From Antedon mediterranea (Eukaryota > Echinodermata > Crinoidea > Comatulida > Antedonidae), in assembly GCF_964355755.1 (NCBI RefSeq), contig NC_092673.1, positions 11,597,001 through 11,661,000 of the forward strand: a DNA stretch of 64,000 nt. Reading direction: 5' to 3'. Positions within the stretch are counted from its first letter, which is position 1; the number at the start of each line of letters is the position of its first letter. Positions 1 through 10,944 of the stretch are shown here, one piece after another. Position numbers and translations under genes: made by a program. Under the pieces are notes generated by a model. The model was not told where the DNA came from. It made no database searches and was given only the letters and a program-made list of their open reading frames with translations.

Positions 1-966
1 AAATAAAATTACAATTTGTTTCCTCTGTTGTAAAACCACACATTTACATATGTTTATCATTGACTCTGTTCAATACTTTGGACACCGCGGGCCGGGCGGG
101 GTGCTTATTTCGTTTCATGTTTTACTAGACCCTTTTCACTAATAAGTGTAATTCCATGGATCAGCTGCTTTCCTTTTCGAATTTTCTGAGCTCCACCCCA
201 GCCATGGTGGGTTGGTCCTATAATACTTTATAATATTTCGTTTCACATCGGCATGAGTCATGTAAAGTGCCATTTCCGTTCCGGTCCGGACCTAACAGCT
301 CTATTTTTTGACAATTTACAACCGCCTCTGTTCTCCCGCCTAAAAACGTTCAATTATGGTTTACATTGTCGTGGTCCATCTAGGCCTAATTAAAATAAGT
401 TCATCATAAATTCACCAAAAAGAGAAAGAAAAGAGATGGTGTACGCCTGCGACTCCTTAACCTAAAAATGATTTAATTTTCAAAATATGCCTACGCCTAA
501 TATTACATATGGCAGACGTTCTATTAACGCAGGCCGCCTACAAAATTATAATTGAAGTAGCAATTGTGTTTAGTTTCACTGTACGAAAAATCTCTTATAG
601 AATGTAATATAAGATTCAAGATTCAAGAAATTGTAATTTAAAATGGAAATTTGTTTTTCTTTGGCATAAAGACAAAACAACAAAGCAAAAAAATAATTGT
701 CATTTGTCATTTTAGAAGTTTCACTATTTTTCTGTGGTTTGAAGAAAAAGACATTCAGGAAAAATATCTTTTAAATTGATCAAAAATGTGTCCTATTATT
801 TTGGTAGGAAGATGACGTCATAGGTTGTAGCGTATTAAACAAACCACCACCACCACCATTTCATTGGACGTACGACGTCCATCTCTCTCTCTCTATACAC
901 ACACACACACAGTACACGCACCCACACACATTATTATTATGCGAATTACACAAACCAGGTCAGAAA
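1..966. other. Left edge, no gene; simple repeats
   Basis: AT-rich. A CCA/ACC run at 842-857 and CT then AC dinucleotide runs at 881-912. One perfect CRE (TGACGTCA) at 813-820. No coding sequence supported. Confidence 0.5.
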
Positions 967-1699
967 GTGTTAGACAAGTTCTATTTCCTCTGAAATATGA
1001 TGTAAGAAGCATTTTTGGGTAGAAGCTGGGATCCACTTGATTTAGGATATTTCGACCTCGCTGATTACGAATATGGCGGATCCCAAGCGAAATTCGGCCA
1101 TCTAAGCCCTTAATTTGCATAATTAAAAATGGCGGCCATTTTTTATAATTACCCTATATCTCGAGAACCACTAGTCACAGATAATTAATTTTGGTGTCAA
1201 AATGTTTTAAATATATGTTTTTATATTCACTTTAATGACACATTTTCTCAACAAATTGATGCAAGTCGTATTTCTGACATTTTGACCTTTGACCTTGATT
1301 TATCGTATCTCAGTAACCAATAATCGGAGAGACACGAAATAGGGCTCAAATTGTTCAGAAACTATACATTCTTATTTATTATAATGAAATGTTTTTACAA
1401 AATATGGCCGATTCTACAACTATTGACCTTTGAACTATTAGTCAAATATAATAATATAATAATAATATAACTTTGAAAATTGTGGTCTTATGAATTTTTT
1501 TTTCTTTTTAAATTGTTTAAAACATGTGTGTTTCTATACAGTCTAATGGCACATTTTGTACAAGAATGGCCGATAGTATGGTTATTGACCTTTAAACTAC
1601 AGCATAGGCCTACTGTATACTGAATATAATATAATATAATTGCATAACTATGAAATTATTTATACTCAATAATAATTAGTAAAATTATAAAATTCACTG

Positions 1700-2240
1700 C
1701 CATCAAATATGATGTGTTATGATTTATATAGATTTAAAAAAAAATTGAACACGCAAGTTACATTTGTTGAAATTTAAAATTACCTGCCATCAATATGATG
1801 GAGTATGATTATAGATTTTTAAAAATGTGAACATGTCAGCTACATTTGGAAATTACCTGCCATCAATATGATGGATTATGATTATAGATTTAAAAAAGAA
1901 TTTGAACACATAAGCTACATTAGAAAATTACCTGCCATCAATATGATGGATTATGATTATAGATTTAAAAAAGGATTTGAACACGTCAGCTACATTTGGA
2001 AATTACCTGCCATCAATATGATGGATTATGATTGTATAGTACCTGCCATCAATATGATGGATTATGATTGTATAGTACCAGCCATCAATATGATGGATTA
2101 TGATTATAGAATTAAAAAAGAATTTGAACACGTCAGCCACATTTGGAAATTTGGAAATTACCTGCCATCAATATGATGGATTATAATTGTATAGGTTTGA
2201 AAGAAAAGTGAACACGTAAGCTACATTTGGAATGAACATG
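1700..2240 (+). repeat. CCATCAATATGATGG array, left arm
   Basis: The 15-mer, itself a CCATCA/TGATGG inverted repeat, occurs at about 1788, 1859, 1934, 2008, 2046, 2084 and 2164, with a variant at about 1700. Most are separated by about 75 bp of shared spacer (AATTTGAACACGTCAGCTAC), but two are separated by 38 bp. The apparent 102-aa frame 1868-2176 is a by-product of the repeat. Confidence 0.9.
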
Positions 2241-2689
2241 TTAAGGGCATCAGTTTTGATCATTCATGCAAAGGTTTCCGTCATCTTTAGCGTTGTTACA
2301 GTAGCATATTAAAGCTGTACATGGTAGTTTTGACTTTTTGCACCTACATCTATATGGTTATGCATCGTGTCTTGCATCCACAATAAATTATCTCTAACGA
2401 AGCAGTAGGAATAGCTTCATTTTTCAGAAGCACTGGTTGAAGTTTACCATTAGATAGCTCCCAACCAAAATATGTTGGTGATGGCAAATGCTGGATTGGC
2501 GATACAGCTTTTTTCAATACGAGTGCTTGGAAGTGTGCTCTTTTTATATGCTGGTGCACTGCATCGCTTGTTGGAGGTAATGCCTCTGGTTTTGTTTTTT
2601 TATTTAAACATGGCATGCCTAACTTAAAACTGTCGATAAAGGACACCACCAGACAAAGATGAACCAAAACACAGAGACCAATTCGTCGA

Positions 2690-3726
2690 ATTATAGAAAG
2701 TGGTGAAATACCGCTGCCAAATTGCTGGTCAAACTTGTTGGCATTACAAGATAATAATGCAGATCTGACACGATTTCTATCAGAGGAGTTGATTCGTCAA
2801 GCTCCTATAGACAAAGAAATTGTCACAGCTGGTGGATTTATGAAAGAATCAGTTGTTAAATCATCAAAATTGTACACGAATACGTTGTCTCTGGTCAGAC
2901 CATGAAGAATCGGACACGAGACTTGTCATGCTGCCAATGTCCGATACGACACAGTTGTAGTTGCTTCTAGGGATACAGACGTACTAGTGATTCTAGTGTC
3001 TCACTACCAAAGCATGGTATCCAAATGGATGATGACAGGGACATCCAAAAAAAGAAAGTATCTATAAAAGACATTTTTCAAGCCTTGCCCGAGGGTTCTG
3101 CAAAAGCACTGATTCCATTCCACACTATTAGTGGATGCGATACTACCTCATATCCAGGGAAGAGTTAAATTACATTAATACATACATACAGTAATTTAAC
3201 TCTTCACTGCTCATATCTAAGTGGTCACTCAAAGGCATCGGCATGGGAAGTATTAAAAAAAGGTATGAACTAATTAAAGACCTGGGAGAAAACCTATCAG
3301 TGACCAAGTTATTATGAAATCGGAAAGATTCATTTGCTACGTTTACGGTGTTGGTCAAGTTAAAAGTACCAATAAAGTTAGGCTTTAAAAAAAAAGGCAT
3401 TACCTCCAACAAGCGATGCAGTGCACCAACATATAAAAAGAGCACACTTCCAAGCACTCGTATGGAAAAAAGCTGTATCGCCAATCCAGCATTTGCCATC
3501 ACCAACATATTTTGGTTGGGAGCTATCTAATGGTAAACTTCAACCAGTGCTTCTGAAAAATGAAGCTATTCCTACTGCTTCGTTAGAGATGATTTATTGT
3601 GGATGCAAGACACGATACATAACCAATAGATGTAGGTGCAAAAAGTCAAAACTACCATGTACAGCTTTATGCCGCTGTAACAACGCTAAAGATGACGGAA
3701 ACCTTTGCATGAATGATCTTAACTGA
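2690..3726 (+). pseudogene. Broken transposon ORF, nuclease-like core and Cys-rich C-terminus
   Basis: Readable in pieces: RRIIESGEIPLPNCWSNLLA and DLTRFLSEELI; HEESDTRLV; YDTVVVASRDTDVLVILVSHY; IPFHTISGCDTTSY; SKASAWEVL; then an intact stretch with ALPPTSDAVHQHIKRAHFQA, YFGWELSNGKLQPVL and a Cys-rich end, IYCGCKTRYITNRCRCKKSK plus CTALCRCNNA. Frameshifts and stops separate the pieces. I recall this order (HEEADTR, DTDVLVLL, GCDTTS, HIKRAH, CGC...CRC) from many uncharacterised transposon-like proteins of invertebrates. Acidic residues in DTD and EE-D suggest a metal-dependent nuclease fold, but that is inference. The last ~80 codons are repeated inverted at 2586-2340. Confidence 0.7.
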
Positions 3727-3769
3727 TGCCCTTAACATGTTCATTCCAAATGTAGCTTACGTACGTGTT

Positions 3770-4430
3770 CACATTTTCTTTTAAATCTATACAATCATAA
3801 TCCATCATATTGATGGCAAGTAATTTTCAAATGTAGCTTACGTGTTCAAATTCTTTTTTAAATCTATAATCATAATCCATTATATTGATGGCAGGTACTA
3901 TACAATCATAATCCATCATATTGATGGCAGGTAATTTCCAAATTTCCAAATGTAGCTTACGTGTTCAAATTCTTTTTAAAATCTATAATCATAATCCATC
4001 ATATTGATGGCAGGTAATTTCCCAATTTCCAAATGTAGCTGACGTGTTCAAATTCTTTTTTAATTCTATAATCATAATCCATCATATTGATGGCAGGTAA
4101 TTTCCAAATTTCCAAATGTAGCTGACGTGTTCAAATTCTTTTTTAAATCTATAATCATAATCCATCATATTGATAGCAGGTAATTTTCTAATGTAGCTTA
4201 CGTGTTCAAATTTTTATTTAAATCTATAATCATAATCCATCATATTGATGGCAGGTAATTTCCAAATGTAGCTGACATGTTCACATTTTAGAAAATCTAT
4301 AAGCACACTCCATCATATTGATGGCAGGTAATTTCAAATTTCAAATTTCAAAACATGTAACTTGCGTATTCAAATTCCTTTTTAAATCTATATAAATCAT
4401 AACACATCATATTTGATGGCAGTGAATTTT
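3770..4430 (-). repeat. CCATCAATATGATGG array, right arm
   Basis: The inverted counterpart of the left array, with CCATCATATTGATGG at about 3803, 3913, 3988, 4078, 4237 and 4311 and variants at about 3884, 4161 and 4405. Spacing differs from the left arm, so the two arrays have changed independently since the inversion. Confidence 0.9.
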
Positions 4431-5157
4431 ATAATTTTACTAATTATTATTGTGTATAAATAATTTCATAGTTATGCAATTATATTATATTTAGTATACA
4501 GTAGGCCTATGCTGTAGTTTAAAGGTCAATAACCATACTATCGGCCATTCTTGTACAAAATATGCCATTAGACTGGATAGAAACACACATGTTTTAAACA
4601 ATTTAAAAAGAAAAAAAAATTCATAAGACCACAATTTTCAAAGTTATATTATTATTATATTATTATATTTGACTAATAGTTCAAAGGTCAATAGTTGTAG
4701 AATCGGCCATTTTTTGTAAAAATATTTCATTATAATAAATATGAATGTATAGTTTCTGAACAATTTGAGCCCTATTTCGTGTCTCTCCGATTATTGGTTA
4801 CTGAGATACGATAAATCAAGGTCAAAGGTCAAAATGTCAGAAATACGACTTGCATCAATTTTTTGAGAAAATGTGTCATTAAAGTGAATATAAAAACATA
4901 TATTTAAAACATTTTGACACCAAAATTAATTATCTGTGACTAGTGGTTCTCGAGATATAGGGTAATTATAAAAAATGGCCGCCATTTTTAATTATGCAAA
5001 TTAAGGGCTTAGATGGCCGAATTTCGCTTGGGATCCGCCATATTCGTAATCAGCGAGGTCGAAATATCCTAAATCAAGTGGATCCCAGCTTCTACCCAAA
5101 AATGCTTCTTGATTCGTTTTCTAGGCCGTTTTTTGAGAAATGGAACCTGTCTATGTA

Positions 5158-5710
5158 GTGAGCGAAGGCTCTGTCGCGAAATTGAAAAATTCAATTGAAT
5201 TTACTCTAATTAAACTACTATTTTCCTTTCCGGATTTAAGTAGGTTCTTCGGTATTTGTTGATCAACATAACTGGTTAATAATTTGATCTCAACTCTTTA
5301 TGGAATTGAAATAGTAAGTTACCGTTTTTTCTACAGAGCTCAAACGTTAGGCTACAAAACTGATTGTTGTTTTCGTAGCACGCAGCGGTGGTGTCGTGTG
5401 GCATGGCGTTTTTTATTGTTGTCGTTGAGATGGGAAGCCTCTATCATACGCCTATTATAAACGGTCATACAATACCTCTGTGACGAAAGAAAGAACATCC
5501 AATTAAATAAATGCACTTTTATATTTTGAATGTTTACTGTTTCCTATTACATTACAGTACTAGGCTATTATATTAGTATTAATATTAGCCTAGCTAGGCC
5601 AACCTAGGCCTAGGCCCTAGCTAGGCTAGCTAATTAATATATGATGTACTGTTCTGTACACTAGGCCTAGGTAGGAAGACTAGCTGCCATGCCCTAGTAT
5701 TAATGGGGAA
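5158..5710. other. Spacer with TAGGCCTAG palindromes
   Basis: AT-rich, with dense GGCCTAGG/CTAGGCTAG words at 5575-5670. No gene. Confidence 0.5.
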
Positions 5711-5720
5711 CAGACGTTCG

Positions 5721-6933
5721 GCGCTAATGCAGTTTCGTACCCACCCCTTAAAATTACTCAAAATCTTCATCCAACCTACTCACGAGTTGTCTACAACATT
5801 CTGCAATCATAAAATTGTAAAAAATCGATAATTTTTTATTTAAAACTATTTTTAATCAATTAATACTGAGCACCCTTCGGAAATACATCGCCAGCTTAGC
5901 TTCGCGAAAATCATCGCTAGGCCTGCCGATAAAAGTACGGAGGCCTCACAGGACATTAACTCTATAGAGTAAACAGTTGCGTTCTATAGAGGGCGTAGTT
6001 ACTAACGTTTAAAGCACGCACCAAATAATTATAATTTTCATTATTTCCGACATGCGTTTCGTATTTTTAATAAAGAAAAGAAATACTATACAATTGCTGT
6101 ATTCATCATTGTGGGTATCATCATAATTATGTTATGTTTTTAATTTGTTCTTTCATTTTACTAGTAGAATTTCACACAGAAAAGAAGATAAATATGGAAC
6201 TGCTGACTCTTGAAGATATAAGTACTGACCAATTTTCCTCTGTTTTAGTTTATTTTACATTATGGTTTGTAGGTCAAATAAATAAATGAAATGAATAAAA
6301 AGAATTAAAAAACAGAAAGATATAATTTATTGAAATGTAATGTACAGTAATACAATAATTATAATAAAAATGTTTTCCATCAATTACTAGAATTTATTTT
6401 ACTTCTGCTGACACTGAATACATCATTTCATGTCTATTCATTAATTTATTTCAACAATATTTTATGAGGTGGTCCATCCAGCCAAAGCTGATCATTAGGG
6501 ACCCTTACAAAAAATATAATTTGACAAGACAATAACACACAACATTCAAAATAAATAGAATTCAACATAATTAAACACAAAATATTTCTTTATGAAAAAA
6601 ACTTAAAATCTGTTTCACGAGGAACATGTAAAAAATATTTTATTATCGCCATAATATGATCATATAACAGCGTCCTCTATAGATCGATGCCCTATGAGGC
6701 CTCCGTACTTTCATCGGCAGGCCTAGCGATGATTTTCGCGAAGCTAAGCTGGCGATGGATTTCTGAAGGGTGCTCAATTATTAATTGATTAAAAATAGTT
6801 ATAAATAAGAAATTATCGATATTTTACCATTTTATGCTTGCTGAATGCTGTAGACAACTCGTGAGTAGGCTAGATGAAGTATTGAAATCATTTGGAGTAA
6901 TTTTAAGGGGTGGGTACGAAACTGCATTAGCGC
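5721..6933. mobile_element. Mutator-like foldback, ~240-bp inverted repeats, 10-bp duplication
   Basis: The left end GCGCTAATGCAGTTTCG and the right end CGAAACTGCATTAGCGC; the arms (5721-5955 and about 6700-6933) share CACCCTTMRGAAAT, CGCCAGCTTAGCTTCGCG and CGGAGGCCTC words. Flanked by CAGACGTTCG (5711-5720 and 6934-6943), a 10-bp direct duplication. Long inverted repeats with an 8-10-bp duplication are the Mutator signature. A small frame at 6194 (MELLTLEDISTDQF, 31 aa) has no recognisable meaning. No transposase. Confidence 0.8.
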
Positions 6934-7539
6934 CAGACGTTCGGCACCACGGACGATCGGGCCAAGAAAACATGGTCCCGATCGTCTTCAGCGTTGGGCC
7001 CGATCGTCATACCAGTTGGGCCCGATCGTCCAGTGTTTTCAGAACCACGTTAGGCCCGATCGTCTTATTATCAGTTGGTCCTGATCGTCTTAGCGTTGGG
7101 CCCGATAGTCTTTTGTGTTATATAAAATAATGTGCCACATTTCATCATTTTTCATTCCTAGTGCTAGTGTCAACGTGCTTTTCTTGCGTAATTAAGATTT
7201 TCATTAAAAATGTTAATTAAATTAGATTTTTTATGATTTTATCATAATTTTCCCCTAATTAACACTACTGGTTTTAAGAATTTCTTACCAATACTCTCGA
7301 TTTATGAATAAATGTGATTGATTTTGATTGTTATATTGTGTTGTTTGTATTAGCGTATTTATTTTTTAAAATTTTCCGAGAATGTTTTGAGCCCGATCGT
7401 CTCTGGGCCCGATTGTCTCTGGGCCCGATTGTCTTTCACCCTTGATGGGCCCGATCGTCTCACGATTTGGGCCCGATCGTCTTGAAGTGGGCCCGATCGT
7501 CTTGAAGTGGGCCCGATCGTCCGTGGTCCCGATCGTCTG
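6934..7539. mobile_element. Element with CAGACG ends and ~15 GGGCCCGATCGTC subterminal repeats
   Basis: The left end CAGACGTTCGGCACCACGG and the right end, inverted, CAGACGATCGGGACCACGG, agree over about 30 bp with 2 mismatches. GGGCCCGATCGTC-type words are packed next to both ends (about 6955-7108 and 7388-7538), nearly all in one orientation, around an AT-rich middle of about 270 bp. Weak relatives lie at 10090-10160 and 45948-45982. The true left end was split by the Mutator-like element, so 5711-5720 also belongs to it. No ORF of substance. Confidence 0.7.
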
Positions 7540-8076
7540 ATAACCGTATTAATTAGTACTAGCCTAGTAGTAAGCCTATAGTATGTGATGTATGTGAACA
7601 CTGTCTGTGTACGCTAGCGCTAACCGCTCGCCAATTCGCCAATGGCGACGGGAGTCTCCATTTGGCAAAAATAATTATTGCCTCGTTCGCCAAATTGGCG
7701 AAAATACATTTCCAAGCCTAGGCCTAGCCTGGTCGGCGTGACTTCTTATGGGAGCGAGAATTCGCCACACTTCTGTACTTTCTGACTCGGGTACACTTTT
7801 TACCACAACAGCATTTTATGTGGCGACGTCACGATCGCCGTGTTAATTTTTTTAGTTCTATTTAAACATGCGCAGAGCGTGCCTCGATGACGTTTTAATG
7901 ACACACAGTGAATGTGATTGGTTCGTGGCCGGCCGTCGTCGACGTGATGATGAGCGAATAAAAGGGGAAGTCCCTATTCTTCGACGTAGAAAATGAACTT
8001 CGAGAAGAAAATGTAAACAGAAACATGTGGATGAATACTTCTGTAAACGAGGCTGTTCTGTTATTTAAAAAGGGGA
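7540..8076. other. Spacer with TTCGCCAAATTGGCGAA words
   Basis: ACGCTAGCGCTAAC (about 7611) and CGTTCGCCAAATTGGCGAA (about 7684) have inverted partners at about 9378 (TTAGCGCGAGCGTA) and 9336 (TTCGCCATTTTGGCGAACG), so 7610-9380 may be one element that includes the repeat at 8077-9193. No gene. Confidence 0.4.
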
Positions 8077-9193
8077 ATTTTAAATTTAACAAAGTACAGT
8101 AATTACCTCAATAGTATAATGTTAACATGTTTAATTTTATTTCCCTTTCGATTGTTCTAACCGAAAGTTGCGCTTTAAATTGAATAGCTAAGAAACAGCG
8201 TATACTGCAACGGCAACCATGGCCAAAGCGCGTTTCGGCCGCCTACATAGAATGGGTTACGGCCGCTGCATAGCAAATTCAAAGCTTCTTAAATTTCTGC
8301 GGTACATTTCTTGTTTTATATAATAGATTGATAAATATTCCAATTATTAAATAATTTAATAAATCGGTAAAATTGACGTTTCGAAGCAAATATTCCATGA
8401 TGAGAGGTGACATTTTTCGACATGCCTCGTGTGCGGCGAAGACTAGTTCAGAAAATGGAACAGTCCACTGCGGGGGTTATCCAATCATTAATTAACGCGC
8501 TAATACATGCATACCATGCACATTGCCTGGGCGACGGTAATTTAGTAATAAGCGGAGAACTGAATCCCCCGTAAGGAAAATGGTAAACACTGATATTTAT
8601 GGTAGGGATTATTTTTTTCAGGGGTTGGTCTTGTTGGCCTCTTCGCACGAGGTCCACGCAAAGTCAAATAAAACGATGTGTTTTATCAAACAGAAATATA
8701 AATTAGCTTCAATTCAATACTAAATTAGCCAGATTTTGATAATGAGAAAGACTCAAAAATTCAATTTTTATCGTTAAAATTGACATTTGAGGGGGATGTA
8801 CATAATAATAATAACCGATTTACATATCAAAATAGAGAGTATTTAAAGCCTGATAACATGCAACAAAAATTACTCCACCACCTATTATGAACCTCGTGCG
8901 ATCGGGTGCGAAAATGGGTAGGTGTTTTCCAAAGTTATTTTTAGCGCGCGGATTTCGGCTCGCCGGCTTTTGTACCTCATTTTTAACTCGCGTTTTCTAT
9001 TAAAATATTTAATAAACATAGATTATAAATATATAAAAATAATCCCTTAAACAAGATCTTTCCAGGCATATAATTTTTATTCTCATGGGTACATAAGAAA
9101 TAGTATATTTTTAACTTCAAAGACACGTCACTTTTTGAAATTTCACGAACGTGTTAAAATCCCGGTAACGAAAATCAGGTTCATTGGGATACC
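8077..9193. repeat. GGTATCCC-family copy, right-hand part
   Basis: Near duplicate of 37847-38988 in the same orientation, from TTTAACAAAGTA to the terminal CATTGGGATACC and the TA that follows. The left end of the family is not present upstream. A minus-strand frame (8657-8448) is shared with 38461-38240 only because the DNA is shared. Confidence 0.75.
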
Positions 9194-9205
9194 TAATAAT
9201 AATAT

Positions 9206-10608
9206 AAATGTAAAAGAAATAAAATATAAAAAAAATACATGCATTATTTATTTAATAAACATTTTTTCGAATTTTTATGGTTTTTTAAATTTGGCTAAAG
9301 GATTTTCAATTTGGCTAATGTTTTTCAAAACCTTTCGCCATTTTGGCGAACGAAAATTTGACCTTAGCGCGAGCGTAGGTATTACTACTATTAGTATTAG
9401 GGTTACCGAGAGTTGACTCCATTGTTATTTCTACGATTCAACTCCGCGTACCATGCACGCTATGTCGTTGATGCGATTATTTGCCCATTGGTAAACACCT
9501 TTTTTGTATTATTTTTCTGAAAATAATTGAACTGTAAACATAATTCTTTTAAGTGTTTGTTTATTTATATATCATTCCATTCAGATCAACTATTTTTTAT
9601 TTATATTACATCCAACCAAACAAAAAAAATGTAGTTAAAATATCGTCATCTAGCGTGTACGACCATATGTTCTAGATTGTTTACTCAAGAACCTTCGAAC
9701 AGTCCAGTGACCTTACCCTATTCAACCTTGTTTTTGTAGTTGAGCCTCTCATGACCTGGGATTTGTTTGTCTCCCTACGCCAAGATAATATAGTTCTACA
9801 TGCCATGCTTTTTTCTCTGAGAAATATTTATTTTAATTACCAAAAAAAAATGTTTTCTCGATATGAACCCTTCATTATTCCAATTTTTTTAGAGAAAAAT
9901 CACACATACCATTTAATTGGTATAAAAGTGGGATGTTCCACCTTGCAAGTGGGCTGATTCGTTCCCAGTGCACTGTACATCAGCCTTTACTTCAGCTATA
10001 GCAGAGGCACTGGAGTATATCTGCATGATGGATGGTTAGACATAATAATACAAATGGTTTAATCAGATGATTGGATCATGGGGATGATCGGGGCCCAAGA
10101 TAATCAGGAACAGAAAATGTGGTCCTGATCATTGGGCATCATTGTCTTAGCACTGGGCCGAATAGTCATCTGTGTTCGAATGGTGACAATATAGGAAGAT
10201 GATGTTGTTAATATCGGTCGCAATCATACTGTTGCTTTGATAGATAGATTTTCACTTTTTCCCGATTTAAAAATCATTATTTATAGGCACTACAGTATGT
10301 AATTTTGTAGGCCTACGAATGTTTATTCGGGCCTATATAAATATAACTTACATTAACATTTTGCCAAAAGCATAAAACTCTGAAAAAAAATTGCACTGCA
10401 GTTTGGCGATGATTAAAATTAAAAAAAACTTATTATAGTAGTACATACTCTCTACTTATATCAAACCCTGTCAAATTGGGGTCAAATTTATTTAGATTTT
10501 GATTAGCTGTACTGTAGAGTCTCTATATTAATACTATGGACTTTTAATAAATTATTTCAATAATTATTAAACCATTTAATTGAATAGTAATACATTTTTA
10601 TTTTCCAG
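9206..10608. other. Region upstream of the gene
   Basis: No gene supported. A decayed GATCGTC-family trace at 10090-10160 (GTGGTCCTGATCATTGGG). It may hold the promoter of the betaglycan gene if exon 1 is not the first exon, but I see no clear TATA or initiator combination that I would defend. Confidence 0.4.
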
Positions 10609-10944
10609 GTATTTTAATTTGCTTTGGATGATTGTTGGATGCCATATGACCAGTGGATTTTTTTGCACCTCGAGGACCAATAATAATGCTGCAAATAGAA
10701 ACTTTATTGACCAATACCGAAGCTTCTGTTCATTTTTCCATCAGTGATTATTACCTCATTACAGATTTTATAGTCCTGAGATAACATTTGAAGGAAAAAG
10801 AAACAGTTTATTTGTTACTAATTTGTAACTTTTTCCTGGAATTTATTTTGTTTATGGATTTTAACTGAACAATGAAGTTAGATTTTTTAGACCATTTGGT
10901 GTGGCTCATTTTGAGTATATCTTTTCATTTTATTTTAATACCAG
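10609..10944 (+). CDS. TGFBR3: Exon 1: 5' UTR and signal peptide
   Basis: Coding part is 10872-10944. The ATG follows an in-frame TGA at 10866-10868 and is the first ATG after it. It opens MKLDFLDHLVWLILSIS, followed by a hydrophobic stretch ending FILIPG: a short charged start, a hydrophobic core and a small residue at the end, as in a cleavable signal peptide. The donor is CCAG/gtatgt. The last base, G, completes a Gly codon with the first two bases of exon 2, so the phases agree. A good acceptor (pyrimidine run, then CAG at 10606-10608) suggests this exon begins at 10609 with an upstream noncoding exon. Alternatively transcription starts inside it: CCAAT words lie at about 10678 and 10711. 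The coding part is far firmer than the 5' limit. Confidence 0.75.

Larger units (their letters stand above)
967..5157. mobile_element. Large foldback element with ~1.6-kb inverted arms
   Basis: The left arm (about 967-2586) and the right arm (about 3398-5157) are inverted copies. Shared landmarks from the outside in: AGAAGCTGGGATCC, ATGGCCGCCATTTT, CTAGTGGTTCTCGAG, the DR1 word AGGTCAAAGGTCA, AATAACCATACTATCGGCC, an array of CCATCAATATGATGG units, and the 3' end of an ORF. The centre (2587-3397) is single-copy and carries the rest of the ORF. The outermost limits fade (TAGACAAGTTC versus GGAACCTGTCTA), and I found no target duplication. A palindromic duplication of one end of a transposon would explain the shape. 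Confidence 0.85.

Noticed and set aside
1868-2176. 102-residue repetitive protein
   Set aside because: Its repeats follow the DNA minisatellite, which is equally strong on the other strand and between the units.
7359-7601. Repetitive RRSGP-type peptide frame
   Set aside because: A by-product of the GGGCCCGATCGTC repeats.
8448-8657. Minus-strand frame shared with 38240-38461 as a possible conserved protein
   Set aside because: The DNA copies are near identical, so a shared open frame says nothing about coding, and no motif is recognisable.
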